Part shown: positions 17,490 to 26,697 of the stretch, piece by piece
Position numbering within the stretch: the stretch's first letter is position 1
Layout: each line of letters starts with the position of its first letter
The notes under the pieces: generated by a model
What the model saw: only the letters and a program-made list of their open reading frames with translations
The model's database searches: none
What the model was told of the DNA's origin: nothing
Made by a program: the position numbers and the translations under genes
Assembly: GCA_023436205.1 (NCBI GenBank)
Contig: JAEZKC010000044.1
Coordinates: 1 to 64,000 of the forward strand
DNA from: Fibrobacterota bacterium
Lineage (GTDB): Bacteria > Fibrobacterota > Chitinivibrionia > Chitinivibrionales > Chitinispirillaceae
DNA: 64,000 nucleotides
Direction: 5' to 3'

Positions 17490-18821
17490 ATGACCGCCCA
17501 GACAGTCAGATCGTCACTTCTAGGATCAGCCCAGCATTTTGCCAGGGCGGTGGAGATGATCCCCGGCGGGGTGAACAGCCCCGTGAGGGCATTCCGCAAT
17601 GTGGGAGGAAACCCGGTGTTTGTCAGCCGGGCCAAGGGCAGCCGCTTCTGGGACATAGACGGCAACGAATATGTCGATTTCTGTCAGTCCTGGGGGCCGC
17701 TTATCCTGGGGCATGCAGATGAGCGGGTGGTTGAAGCGGTTAGGAGGGCTGCCGGAAAGGGGTTGTCTTTCGGTGCCTGCCACCCTGCAGAAATTCAGAT
17801 GGCGGAGCTTATTCTTTCGGCTCTCAAGGAGTTTGACACTGTTCGCCTGGTTAATTCCGGCACGGAAGCGGTTATGACTGCTTTAAGGCTGGCCCGGGGG
17901 GTAACCGGAAGAGATTTGGTGGTCAAGTTTTCCGGAGGTTACCACGGGCATAGCGACAGTATGCTGGTCAAGGCGGGGTCGGGGCTGGTTACAGCAGGGG
18001 TGGCCGATTCTTTGGGGGTGCCTTCAGCTGTTGCTCAGCAGACCTTGGTGGCTAATTTTGATGACGAGCAGAGTGTCGGTGAAATTTTTGCCCGCCATGG
18101 ATCTCGTATTGCGGCCGTTATTATCGAACCGCTCCCGGCCAATAATGGTCTTTTGGTTCAGCGGGGGGAATTTCTGCAGTTTTTACGCGAGATTACTCTA
18201 AAACATGGGGCTTTGCTCATTTTTGACGAGGTTATTTCCGGTTTTAGGCTTCATTTTGGCGGTTATTATCAGCTTCTGGGCATTACTCCCGACCTGGTTA
18301 CCCTCGGCAAGATTATCGGTGGGGGGATGCCGGTGGGGGCAGTAGTGGGGCCGGGGCGCATGATGCGCAATCTGGCTCCCGAGGGGCAGGTTTATCAGGC
18401 GGGGACTCTCAGTGGCAATCCTGTCTCTCTGGCTGCCGGAATAGAAACTCTCAAAATCCTCTCTGACGGACGTGTATACGAGCATCTGGAGAAGCTTGGC
18501 AGTTTATTTGCTTCTCTGCTTGAGAGTTCCCTCTCCGAACTGCAGTTTCAGAGAGCCGGATCTGTTCTTTGGATGCACATGGATACTGCGGTGTTGCCGC
18601 GTTCGCCTGCCGACATCTCATCCCTTGCTATGGATCGCTATCGCAAACTGTTCTGGCCGGCACTCGAAAGCGGGCTATATCTGCCTCCTTCGCCCTACGA
18701 GGTCATGTTTCTCAGTATCGCTCACGCGGAGGCGGAGGTGAAAAGACTGGCTGAATTCTTCAATGCAAAAATAAAAGAGCAATTGGAGGAACCTCTATCT
18801 ACGGAAGGATCTTCGAAATGA
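17490..18821 (+). CDS. hemL: Glutamate-1-semialdehyde 2,1-aminomutase
   Basis: A PLP enzyme of class III aminotransferase fold that converts the HemA product to 5-aminolevulinate. The 443 residues contain IPGGVNSPVRAF, DFCQSWGPLILGHA, the VNSGTEAVMTALRLAR phosphate-binding region, FSGGYHGHSD, the FDEVISGFR Asp motif and TLGKIIGGGMPVGA with the Schiff-base Lys274. Length is usual. AGGAGG lies upstream of the ATG. The last bases overlap the following ligase gene (ATGA), so the ligase is probably made in step with it. Confidence 0.97.
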   Translation: MTAQTVRSSLLGSAQHFARAVEMIPGGVNSPVRAFRNVGGNPVFVSRAKGSRFWDIDGNEYVDFCQSWGPLILGHADERVVEAVRRAAGKGLSFGACHPAEIQMAELILSALKEFDTVRLVNSGTEAVMTALRLARGVTGRDLVVKFSGGYHGHSDSMLVKAGSGLVTAGVADSLGVPSAVAQQTLVANFDDEQSVGEIFARHGSRIAAVIIEPLPANNGLLVQRGEFLQFLREITLKHGALLIFDEVISGFRLHFGGYYQLLGITPDLVTLGKIIGGGMPVGAVVGPGRMMRNLAPEGQVYQAGTLSGNPVSLAAGIETLKILSDGRVYEHLEKLGSLFASLLESSLSELQFQRAGSVLWMHMDTAVLPRSPADISSLAMDRYRKLFWPALESGLYLPPSPYEVMFLSIAHAEAEVKRLAEFFNAKIKEQLEEPLSTEGSSK

Positions 18822-20458
18822 GAAAGTATGTCAGGTTCATTCTGGGTCTCAACAAGTATCTCAAGGGCAGGGTGGAGCCGGCGGAGGCGGTGGAGAGGGC
18901 GAGAAAACTTCTTAAAGACAGAATCGCCCGGCGCAATGAAAACTTCCTGAATATTTTGGAAAAAGGGGTGTTCAACTATTCCAAAAGTCCCTACCTGAAG
19001 CTTCTGGAAGGGAAGAAGATCTCTTTCCCCGATGTGAAGAAGTGGGTCGAGTCCGACGGCATAGAGCCTGCTCTGGAGAAGCTTCTTCAGGAGGGCGTTT
19101 ATTTCACCGTCGATGAATTCAAAGGAAAATCTGAAGTCAATCGAAACGGGGCATCATTCAAGTGCACCGAAAACATGTTTGACAATCCCTTCCTGTCTAC
19201 TGCTTATGAGGTCCGAAGCGGTGCAACCCGTTCTGCTGGCACAAGGGTGAGAATCGATTTTGATTATCTGGTGCAGCGTTCTCTTTACGATGCATTTCTT
19301 CTTTCGATGCACGGGTCACTAACGTCGCCCATCGCCAACTGGTTTCCTCTGTTTCCGGGAGCTCCCGGTATTAATTCTTCACTGCGTTTCACCTATATGG
19401 GAAATCCTCCAAAGCGCTGGTTCTCTCAGGTGGACAAGGCTCAGATTAAGGTCAACTGGGAAAAGACCTGGGGGACAAATTTAATCTTCTGGATGAGCAG
19501 ACTTCACGGTGTAAAGCTTGCCGAGCCGGAATATGTAAATCTCAATCATGCTCACAAGGTGGCTCAGTGGGCCTCTTCCATGCTCGATTACTACCCAAAC
19601 TGCGTTATCTACACCTTTGCCACATCCGCGGTGAGGGTCTGCATGGCGGCAAAGGAGAACGGGTTCAATATAAAAGGTGTCCGTTTCCTGGTCACGGGTG
19701 AAACCCTCAGTGCTCACAAGCGGCAGGAAATCGAATCCTGCGGTGCGGAGGTTATTCCGGTCTACGGCATAAGTGAAGCGGGGGTGATTGCGGCCGGCTG
19801 TAACAAGCATACCGAATGCGGTTCCCGGAAAGACCATGCCGATCATTGTCATCTTTATAAAGACACTACTGCGGTGATCACTCACAAGCACACCGTACCT
19901 CATTTCGACATCACTGTCGATTCCTTTCTGTTTTCAACTCTTCTGTACGAATCACCCAAGCTTCTGCTTAACGTGGGTATGGGTGATTACGGAGCAGTCT
20001 ACCGGGAATCTGCAGATTGCGAATTCGGAAAAATCGGTTTTGATTCACACATTTCCGGAATCATGAGCTATGAAAAGCTTACTGGCGAAGGAGTAACCTT
20101 TGTCGATACCGACTTTATCCGCATCATCGAAAAGGAACTGCCTCAAAAATTCGGTGGTCAGAGCACCGATTTCCAACTTCTGGAAGAGGAAGATGAGAAG
20201 GGATTCAACCGCATGCGTCTTCTAGTCAGTCCTCGTCTGGGGAATATCGACGAGAACGCGGTTGTATCCTCGTTTATTGATATGCTAAAGAACAGTGAGA
20301 GCAGTCCCGAATCCTGGGCACAGTCCGGATCGGTCATGTGGGATCAGGCACGAATGGTCCGCGTTAAGCGGGATTATCCGGTTTCCACCAGAAGCGGCAA
20401 AATTCTTCCTTTTCATCTGGTAAGCAGAACTCGAACAGAAGAGACGCCAAAATCATAA
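18818..20458 (+). CDS. PaaK/CapK-like adenylate-forming ligase (ANL superfamily)
   Basis: A 546-residue protein related to phenylacetate-CoA ligase. Seen are a helical N-terminal part with FNYSKSPYLKLLEGKKIS, the SGATRSAGTRVR phosphate-binding-like loop near residue 133, the VTGETLSAHKRQEIE and VYGISEAGVIAAGC (A5-type) motifs, and directly after it a Cys/His cluster (GCNKHTECGSRKDHADHCH) that could hold a metal. The lengthened N-terminus and metal-like cluster set it apart from a standard PaaK. It would activate a carboxylate as adenylate and pass it to CoA or another nucleophile; the acid is unknown. It sits between hemL and hemB with a four-base overlap to hemL, an unusual place for such an enzyme. 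Confidence 0.75.
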   Translation: MRKYVRFILGLNKYLKGRVEPAEAVERARKLLKDRIARRNENFLNILEKGVFNYSKSPYLKLLEGKKISFPDVKKWVESDGIEPALEKLLQEGVYFTVDEFKGKSEVNRNGASFKCTENMFDNPFLSTAYEVRSGATRSAGTRVRIDFDYLVQRSLYDAFLLSMHGSLTSPIANWFPLFPGAPGINSSLRFTYMGNPPKRWFSQVDKAQIKVNWEKTWGTNLIFWMSRLHGVKLAEPEYVNLNHAHKVAQWASSMLDYYPNCVIYTFATSAVRVCMAAKENGFNIKGVRFLVTGETLSAHKRQEIESCGAEVIPVYGISEAGVIAAGCNKHTECGSRKDHADHCHLYKDTTAVITHKHTVPHFDITVDSFLFSTLLYESPKLLLNVGMGDYGAVYRESADCEFGKIGFDSHISGIMSYEKLTGEGVTFVDTDFIRIIEKELPQKFGGQSTDFQLLEEEDEKGFNRMRLLVSPRLGNIDENAVVSSFIDMLKNSESSPESWAQSGSVMWDQARMVRVKRDYPVSTRSGKILPFHLVSRTRTEETPKS

Positions 20459-20470
20459 AAGGAGCAGGTC

Positions 20471-21445
20471 ATGGGTTTTCCAGTTCACAGGTTGAGGAGA
20501 TTGCGCAGAAATGAGCATATTCGCACCATGGTCAAGGAGCATAATCTCGATGTAAAAGATCTGATTCAGCCTCTGTTTGTGGTGCATGGGACAAATGTCA
20601 AAAAGGAAATTCCGGCTCTGCCCGGCAACTATCACCTCTCTATAGACCGTCTGGTGGAGGAGGCGAAGGAAATTCGTGATTTGGGAATTCCTGCCGTGAT
20701 CCTCTTTGGGATTCCTGCCAGAAAAGATCCCATGGCTTCGGAGGCCTACGACCCTGAGGGGATTGTGCAGCAGGCTGTGAGAGCTCTTAAGAGTCAGGTT
20801 CCGGGGCTGGTTATCATTACCGACGTGTGCATGTGTGAATATACTGAGCATGGACACTGCGGTATTATCGAAAACGGTTATCTCCAGAACGATGCATCTC
20901 TTGAGCTGATCGCCAAAGTTACCCGTTCCCATGCCGAAGCCGGTTCCGACATGATGTCTCCCGCCGCCATGCTCGACGGGCAGATCAAAACCATGCGCAA
21001 TGCTCTGGATGAGGCCGGGTTTACCAATGTGGCGCTGATGTCCTACTCGGCAAAGTATGCATCCAAACTCTACGATCTCTTTTTCAAAGAGGGTACCGGT
21101 TCCATGCTCAGTTTCGGCGACAAGCGTTCTCACCAGATGGACTATTCTAATGCTCAGGAGGCACTGAGAGAGATCGCCTTTGATATCGATGAGGGTGCCG
21201 ATATTGTCATGGTGAAGCCGGCCATGTTTTACCTCGATATCGTTTATCGGGCCAAGCAGGAGTTTAAAGTTCCGCTTGCGGTTTACAATGTAAGTGGAGA
21301 ATATGCCATGGTCAAAGCTGCGGCATCACTGGGTAAAATAGATGAAAAAGAGATTCGGCACGAGATTCTCACAAGTTTTAAAAGAGCTGGCGCCGATCTG
21401 ATTATTTCCTATCATGCAAAGGAAATGGCAAAGCTGGTAAGTTAG
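20471..21445 (+). CDS. hemB: Porphobilinogen synthase (5-aminolevulinate dehydratase)
   Basis: Joins two 5-aminolevulinate molecules into porphobilinogen in the cytoplasm. The 324 residues have the zinc-binding cluster ITDVCMCEYTEHGHCG (Cys120, Cys122, Cys130), the two active-site lysines Lys195 in ALMSYSAKYAS and Lys249 in ADIVMVKPAMFYLD, and the YNVSGEYAM motif near the end. This is the Zn-dependent type. AAAAGGAG precedes the ATG. It follows the ligase gene by 12 bases and precedes a glycosyltransferase by 26, so it is part of the long co-oriented run. Confidence 0.97.
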   Translation: MGFPVHRLRRLRRNEHIRTMVKEHNLDVKDLIQPLFVVHGTNVKKEIPALPGNYHLSIDRLVEEAKEIRDLGIPAVILFGIPARKDPMASEAYDPEGIVQQAVRALKSQVPGLVIITDVCMCEYTEHGHCGIIENGYLQNDASLELIAKVTRSHAEAGSDMMSPAAMLDGQIKTMRNALDEAGFTNVALMSYSAKYASKLYDLFFKEGTGSMLSFGDKRSHQMDYSNAQEALREIAFDIDEGADIVMVKPAMFYLDIVYRAKQEFKVPLAVYNVSGEYAMVKAAASLGKIDEKEIRHEILTSFKRAGADLIISYHAKEMAKLVS

Positions 21446-21471
21446 TTCTGTGTTTTACAAAGTGGGGGAAC

Positions 21472-22614
21472 ATGCAGAAACTAAAGGTTCTTCATCTTTA
21501 TAAGTCTTTCAATGTCTATAACGGGCTCATTGAAATACTCACTATTATGGCTCAGAATTTTGATCACAGCCGTTTCGAACTGGGGGCCTGTGTTTTTGAG
21601 TACAGCGGGAATGCTTTCGGAGAAAAATTCAAACAGCTGGGCGGTAAAATCTTCTCATTAGATGTCCCCCAGAAACTGTACAACGAGCCTAGGAGTTTTT
21701 CCAAACTGGTGAGCTTTTTAAAGGAGTACAAACCAGATGTGGTTCAAACCCATGTGCTCAAGGCCAATCTCATGGGATCCATGGCTGCCCGCATGGCGGG
21801 TGTCCCTGTGGTGATCGGTACAGAAATGACCCTAAAAGACACTGCTCCTTCACGCTTTGGAAGGGTCCGTGATCGGTTCATACAGCCGCTCACATCTCTT
21901 GCTCTGCAGCGGTGCGATTCTTTCGTGGTCACTTCCGAATTCATTCGGAAGGAGTGGCAGAGTTCTTTCGGGCCAAAATCTTTTGATGTGGTGTATCCAC
22001 CCTTTAACCTCGAGAAGTACCAGGCGGCCATGCAGCTTAAGAGGGGAAAATCGGCAGGAAACAAAATCGGGTTCATTGGCCGCTTGTCAGACGAAAAATC
22101 GGTGGACAAGCTTCTCGAGGCCATGAAGATTGTGGTTTCCAAAAAGCCCGAGGCCCGACTTTTTATTGTGGGTACCGGTCCTCTGGAGGCTACGCTCAAG
22201 GAGTATTCCAAATCGCTGGGCCTTGAGAAATATGTAGAGTTCACCGGGTATAAGTCCAATGTTTTTGAGGCACTTAGAGAACTTGATATCTTCGTGCTGT
22301 CATCCAGAACCGAGGGCGCTCCCATTGTGATACTGGAGGCCATGGCCATGGGACTTCCGGTGGTGGCAACCAGTGTGGGAGGAAACCCTGAAATGGTGGA
22401 AGATGAAAAAACCGGCATATTGGTGCCGCCACAAGACCCTTCGGCAATGGCTGCCGCGCTGATGGAACTGCTCGGTGATGGTAAAAAAGTAGCCGCCATG
22501 GGTGAGGCGGGGAGGCAGAGAGCTTTCTCGGTTTTCCATCCGGCAAAATTCACTTCATCCTTGGAAAAGCTTTACCTGAATCTTTACCGAAAGAAAACGG
22601 GTGTTTCAACTTGA
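21472..22614 (+). CDS. Family 4 glycosyltransferase
   Basis: A 380-residue GT-B enzyme. The N-terminal domain begins LKVLHLYKSFNVYNGLIEIL and has PDVVQTHVLKANLMGSMAARMAG; the C-terminal donor-binding domain has IGFIGRLSDEKSVDKLLEA, LFIVGTGPLEATL and the EX7E motif within SRTEGAPIVILEAMAMGLPVVA. It is 26 bases after hemB and 16 bases before the FAD protein, with a GTGGGGGAA ribosome site. Its place among heme genes suggests the whole run belongs to the surface-glycan locus rather than to a heme operon alone. Specificity unknown. Confidence 0.92.
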   Translation: MQKLKVLHLYKSFNVYNGLIEILTIMAQNFDHSRFELGACVFEYSGNAFGEKFKQLGGKIFSLDVPQKLYNEPRSFSKLVSFLKEYKPDVVQTHVLKANLMGSMAARMAGVPVVIGTEMTLKDTAPSRFGRVRDRFIQPLTSLALQRCDSFVVTSEFIRKEWQSSFGPKSFDVVYPPFNLEKYQAAMQLKRGKSAGNKIGFIGRLSDEKSVDKLLEAMKIVVSKKPEARLFIVGTGPLEATLKEYSKSLGLEKYVEFTGYKSNVFEALRELDIFVLSSRTEGAPIVILEAMAMGLPVVATSVGGNPEMVEDEKTGILVPPQDPSAMAAALMELLGDGKKVAAMGEAGRQRAFSVFHPAKFTSSLEKLYLNLYRKKTGVST

Positions 22615-22630
22615 GAGACTGGGAGTACTA

Positions 22631-23998
22631 ATGAAGAACGTGGTGATAATCGGCAGCGGGTTAGCTGGGTTAGGGGCAGCATGGAAATTTCAGCAGGAGA
22701 AAAAAAACGGTGCCCCCGTTTCCTATACGCTATTCGAAAAGGAATCAAGAGCGGGAGGGCTTTGCAGAACGGAGCAGGAGGGAGATTTCCTTTTTGACTA
22801 CACCGGACATCTCTTGCACTTTCGTACCGAATTGTTCAGGGAACTGGTCTTTTCTCTCATAGGAGACAAGCTTGAGCAGAGAAACAGGAGTGCATGGATT
22901 TACTCTAAAAATGTCTACACAAGGTACCCGTTTCAGGCTAATCTTTACGGGCTCCCTGCTGAAGTGATTGCTGAATGCCTTTACGACTACAGTAAGCAGT
23001 ACTTCAACGAGAGTAAAGGTGAAATTGTCACATTCGAAGACTGGATCAATGCCTATTTCGGAGAGGGTATTGCCAGGCACTTCATGATTCCCTACAATAG
23101 CAAGCTATACAAGCGTCACCCCCGCGAACTTACCCCTGATACCACAGGAAGGTTTGTTCCATCATCAAACCTGAAATTACTTCTTATGGGTGCTCTTTCC
23201 GATATGGGAGGGGATCTTGGTTACAACTCCCATTTCTACTACCCGCGTCATGGTGGTATTGAGGTCATGGTGAAGGCCATGACTGCAGGGCTGGAAGATA
23301 TTTACCTCAATGAAGCCGTTGAGGCTATTATCCCCTCAGAACGTATGGTCATAACTTCCAGAAAAAGGAAGGTCCCTTACGATTACATCATTTCCACTCA
23401 GCCGCTTCCGGTTCTTATTAGAAGTATCGAAGATGACATTCCAGAAGTCAGGGCTGCCTCCGACAAGCTAAGGCACGTGGCGGTGCTCAATGTCAATCTC
23501 GGGGTAAAGGGCGATCTGGGGAAAAGACATTGGGTGTATGTTCCCGAAGATGATTACATTTTCCATCGTCTGGGTTTCCCTCATAATTTTTCCGATTACA
23601 TGGCACCTCCCGATCACGGTTCAATTTACCTTGAGATTTCCTATGATCCCCAAAAGGGTATCGACATAGATTGGGCTCGTAAAAAGTCGGTGGAAGACCT
23701 TATTCGCATGGGGATTATCAGCAGTGCCGAACAGATTGTGTGTGAAAAGATTCTGGATATACCCTATGGATATGTGCATTTTGATGCAAGTCGCAATGTT
23801 TCCATGCAGACAATAGGCAAATATTTGGAAGATTCGGGGATTTTTTCTGCCGGAAGGTTTGGGTCATGGGAATATACTTCCATGGAAGATGCCTTTTTGA
23901 TGGGAGTACAATCTGCCGAAGACATTTTCAATGCTCACATCCGTCTTTCAGAACTGGAGCAGCGTATCGTGCTTGATACTCCCGAAGTGGAAAGCTGA
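22631..23998 (+). CDS. FAD-dependent amine oxidase-like protein (protoporphyrinogen oxidase/UDP-galactopyranose mutase-like)
   Basis: A 455-residue flavoprotein. The dinucleotide-binding VVIIGSGLAGLGAAW (residues 4-18) and the following EKESRAGGLCRTEQEG segment are typical of the amine-oxidase/HemY group, and YDYIISTQPLP and the closing AGRFGSWEYTSMEDAFLMG motif fit the C-terminal FAD contact. Members of this group in polysaccharide loci often rearrange or oxidise nucleotide sugars; the heme neighbours make a protoporphyrinogen oxidase role thinkable but the middle of the protein (YTRYPFQANLYGLP) looks more like UDP-galactopyranose mutase. I take ATG 22631; the longer in-frame start overlaps the previous gene and adds unconserved residues. 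Confidence 0.72.
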   Translation: MKNVVIIGSGLAGLGAAWKFQQEKKNGAPVSYTLFEKESRAGGLCRTEQEGDFLFDYTGHLLHFRTELFRELVFSLIGDKLEQRNRSAWIYSKNVYTRYPFQANLYGLPAEVIAECLYDYSKQYFNESKGEIVTFEDWINAYFGEGIARHFMIPYNSKLYKRHPRELTPDTTGRFVPSSNLKLLLMGALSDMGGDLGYNSHFYYPRHGGIEVMVKAMTAGLEDIYLNEAVEAIIPSERMVITSRKRKVPYDYIISTQPLPVLIRSIEDDIPEVRAASDKLRHVAVLNVNLGVKGDLGKRHWVYVPEDDYIFHRLGFPHNFSDYMAPPDHGSIYLEISYDPQKGIDIDWARKKSVEDLIRMGIISSAEQIVCEKILDIPYGYVHFDASRNVSMQTIGKYLEDSGIFSAGRFGSWEYTSMEDAFLMGVQSAEDIFNAHIRLSELEQRIVLDTPEVES

Positions 23999-24018
23999 CC
24001 TTTTTTAATTGAGGCTAT

Positions 24019-25062
24019 ATGGATCTTCGCACATTCATTGCAGAAATCGATAATCGAAAGATGTTAAACCGCATAGATCGGCCGGTGCACTGGAAATATG
24101 AAATCGGCAGGATGACACGCGAGTCAGATGGTGCTTTGCTTTTTACAAATGTCTGTGAGTATCCCGGTCAGTCAGTTTTTACGGGAGGAATGCGGAGTTA
24201 CGGTTTGATAGCGGTTTCGCTGGGACTGGAGCCGGATATTCCAAAGGGCAGGCTCCTTAAGGAGATGAAGAGAAGGTTGCAGTGTCCCGTTTCTCCCGTT
24301 ATGGTTAAGCAAGCCTATTTCGACCGGATTATTTCAGGAGGAGCCATCGATCTGCAAAAATTTCCTGTTCCCTGGTGGAGTGAAATTGATGGCGGGCGTT
24401 TCATTGGAACTTGGCATTTGAATGTCACCAAAAGTCCCTCAACTGGGAAGCGTAACATCGGTGTTTATAGAATGCAGGTATTGTCGCCCTCAACCGCTTC
24501 CATAAGCGTTTCACCTCACAGTCACCTGAAAATGCACATGAAGGAAGCTGAAGCTCGCAATCAGGATCTTGAGATGGCAGTCTGCATTGGGGTAAGTGAA
24601 GCTGCAGTAATGGCCGGAGGTGCAGCATTTCCCTCTGATGTTGATGAATACAGTATGGCGGGGGCGCTTAATCAGAGACCTGTTCAGCTTGTTGGCTGCA
24701 GAACTATCGATTTGGAGGTGCCGGCCGATTCAGAAATTGTGATTGAGGGCGTGCTAAAAGCCGGAAAACGGGTGACCGATGGACCCTATTTGGATTATGC
24801 CGGGATTCCAAGCAGTAATCCAAGAGCTTATCTTTTTGAGGTAAAGAGTATTATGCACAAAAAGGAACCTGTATTCAGGGGTACCTCTGTGGGTATTCCC
24901 GGCGGGGAAGATCATCAGATGCTGGCTGTACTTGCACAGCTTGACCTGGTGGATTTCCATGGTTCGAAAGTGCGGCAGAAAATGCAGAATGTCTGCTTGA
25001 AAAACCGCTTTTTTAGTCTCTTTCAGATGACCGGTAGAATCGGAACGCTAATCCACAAGTAG
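24019..25062 (+). CDS. Short UbiD-like decarboxylase homologue with altered active-site acids
   Basis: A member of the UbiD family, whose usual reaction is reversible decarboxylation of unsaturated or aromatic acids with prenylated FMN. Recognisable are the FVTGGMRSYG-type N-terminal region, RNIGVYRMQVLS with Arg151 at the place of the catalytic Arg, and the SEIVIEG strand. Two things are odd. It is 347 residues where family members are usually 450-500, ending before the usual C-terminal domain. And the EGPFGE loop that supplies the two catalytic Glu residues reads DGPYLD (Asp254 and Asp259). It therefore may be inactive, or specialised. UbiX, which makes the cofactor, is encoded two genes downstream, which argues that it is functional. 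Confidence 0.8.
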   Translation: MDLRTFIAEIDNRKMLNRIDRPVHWKYEIGRMTRESDGALLFTNVCEYPGQSVFTGGMRSYGLIAVSLGLEPDIPKGRLLKEMKRRLQCPVSPVMVKQAYFDRIISGGAIDLQKFPVPWWSEIDGGRFIGTWHLNVTKSPSTGKRNIGVYRMQVLSPSTASISVSPHSHLKMHMKEAEARNQDLEMAVCIGVSEAAVMAGGAAFPSDVDEYSMAGALNQRPVQLVGCRTIDLEVPADSEIVIEGVLKAGKRVTDGPYLDYAGIPSSNPRAYLFEVKSIMHKKEPVFRGTSVGIPGGEDHQMLAVLAQLDLVDFHGSKVRQKMQNVCLKNRFFSLFQMTGRIGTLIHK

Positions 25063-25071
25063 GAGGCAGTA

Positions 25072-26043
25072 ATGAAGAACCGTCGGGTGGTGATCGGTTT
25101 TCTTTCTCTGGTAGTGGTGATCGGTCTGGCGGTCCCTGTCTGGCAAACCGGGAAATCTCGCATTAACACTTTTAAAGAAAACGAGTGGTCCATAGGTGTT
25201 TACACTGGCAAGTCGCCTTTTGCTCTTAATAGTCCACAGGGGTTAAAAAATCCGGTGCTTACTGCAGCTGATGTGACTGATGCCAAAGCTGGTTTTGTGG
25301 CCGATCCATTCATGATTCAAAAGGATTCTGTATGGTATATGTTCTTTGAAGTGCTCAATACTTTGACCAATCAGGGTGATATTGCTCTTGCCGAAAGCAG
25401 GGACGGGTTTCATTGGGATTATCGCAAGATTGTTCTTAACGAGAGGTTCCATCTTTCCTATCCCATGGTGTTTAAACTTGATGAGGAATACTACATGATC
25501 CCCGAGAGCGCCGAAGCAAGACAGCTGCGATTGTATAAGGCCAACAATTTTCCCTATAACTGGGAGCTGGATCAGATTTTAATAGATGGCACATTTGGAG
25601 ATCATGTAGTTTTTAAACAGGATGATTTGTGGTGGATTATCGCCAATTCTGAACCCCGGACCCACAGCACCACGAGGCTATTCTGGTCTGATAGTTTACG
25701 GGGGCCCTATACTGAGCATCCAGTGAGTCCCATCGTTAGAGATGATGCTTCCCGGGCTCGTCCGGGCGGCAGAGTTCCTCTTCTGGAGGGTAAGAGGTTC
25801 TGGTTGGCGCAGGATTGCAAACCTACCTACGGAAGGAAGCTGAATGCTTTTGAAATCCTGAAACTGACCAAAGATCAGTATGTTGAGCGCAGTTTCGGTG
25901 GAAATCCGGTGTTGGCCGGCGGGGCATATTCGTGGACTCGCAGAGGAATGCATCAGATCGATGCGCATCAGCTGAACGATTCCATGTGGATTGCCTGTGT
26001 TGATGGTTATAAGAGAAACTTTTTCATAAAAATCGAATTTTGA
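25072..26043 (+). CDS. Membrane-anchored five-bladed beta-propeller protein (GH43/GINT1-like)
   Basis: A 323-residue protein with one N-terminal membrane helix (residues 6-24) and then a beta-propeller of the glycosidase family 43/62 type. Signs are FVADPFMIQKDSVWYMFFE, where the Asp matches the first-blade Asp of such propellers, NQGDIALAESRDGFHW, YPMVFKLDEEYYMIPES, and ARPGGRVPLLEGKRFWLAQDC. This is the same domain found at the N-terminus of glucosamine inositolphosphorylceramide transferases and in bacterial glycan loci. It probably faces the periplasm. Whether it binds, hydrolyses or helps transfer sugar is unknown. It has a GGAGG site nine bases after the UbiD-like stop. Confidence 0.68.
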   Translation: MKNRRVVIGFLSLVVVIGLAVPVWQTGKSRINTFKENEWSIGVYTGKSPFALNSPQGLKNPVLTAADVTDAKAGFVADPFMIQKDSVWYMFFEVLNTLTNQGDIALAESRDGFHWDYRKIVLNERFHLSYPMVFKLDEEYYMIPESAEARQLRLYKANNFPYNWELDQILIDGTFGDHVVFKQDDLWWIIANSEPRTHSTTRLFWSDSLRGPYTEHPVSPIVRDDASRARPGGRVPLLEGKRFWLAQDCKPTYGRKLNAFEILKLTKDQYVERSFGGNPVLAGGAYSWTRRGMHQIDAHQLNDSMWIACVDGYKRNFFIKIEF

Positions 26044-26054
26044 CTGGGAGGAAC

Positions 26055-26681
26055 ATGCAGAAAAAGCGAATCGTGGTTGGGGTGACTGGTGCTTCCGGGG
26101 CAGTGTATGCAGTGCGTCTTCTTGAATTGATCCGATCAGAGGCGGAGGTGCATCTGGTTATAAGTCGTGCAGCTCAGAAAGTGCTTCGGCTTGAGACCCC
26201 CTTTATCTCAGAGGAAATTGAGAAATTTGCCCATCGGGTTTACGACAACGATGATTTCGGAGCTCCAATTGCGAGTGGCTCTTTTCTGGTGGATGGCATG
26301 GTGGTTGTGCCCTGTTCCATAAAAACCCTCTCTGCAATTGCAAATGGATATTCCGATACCCTTATAAGCAGAGCTGCAGATGTTCAGCTCAAGGAACGGC
26401 GCAAGCTGGTGTTATGTGTCAGAGAGACTCCGCTGCATTTGGGGCATCTTCGTCTTATGACTCAGGCCACCGAGTCCGGGGCAGTGATCTGTCCGCCGGT
26501 TCCCGCTTTTTATGCCCAGCCTGCCTGTATCGAAGATATTGTCACCCAAACTGCCGGTAAGCTTTTGGATTTGCTGAACTTAAGTACCGAGTCCTACAAG
26601 AGGTGGAACGGGGATTGCGGTTCTGTAGAAGGGCAGCCTGCGGCTTTCGAGGCCAGCGGCAAAGTGCCTTTTCAACAGTAG
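26055..26681 (+). CDS. ubiX: Flavin prenyltransferase UbiX
   Basis: Adds a dimethylallyl group to FMN to make the prenylated FMN cofactor of UbiD enzymes. The 208 residues contain VGVTGASGAVYAVRLL, VVVPCSIKTLSAIANGYSDTLISRAADV, LKERRKLVLCVRETPL and GAVICPPVPAFYAQP, the standard set for the family. ATG 26055 with GGGAGGAA just upstream is chosen over a start at 26040 that overlaps the previous gene. Together with the UbiD-like gene 1 kb upstream it forms a cofactor-enzyme pair inside the glycan/heme gene run. The C-terminal 20 residues are unremarkable and poorly conserved. Confidence 0.93.
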   Translation: MQKKRIVVGVTGASGAVYAVRLLELIRSEAEVHLVISRAAQKVLRLETPFISEEIEKFAHRVYDNDDFGAPIASGSFLVDGMVVVPCSIKTLSAIANGYSDTLISRAADVQLKERRKLVLCVRETPLHLGHLRLMTQATESGAVICPPVPAFYAQPACIEDIVTQTAGKLLDLLNLSTESYKRWNGDCGSVEGQPAAFEASGKVPFQQ

Positions 26682-26697
26682 CTGACAGAGGTGTTTC

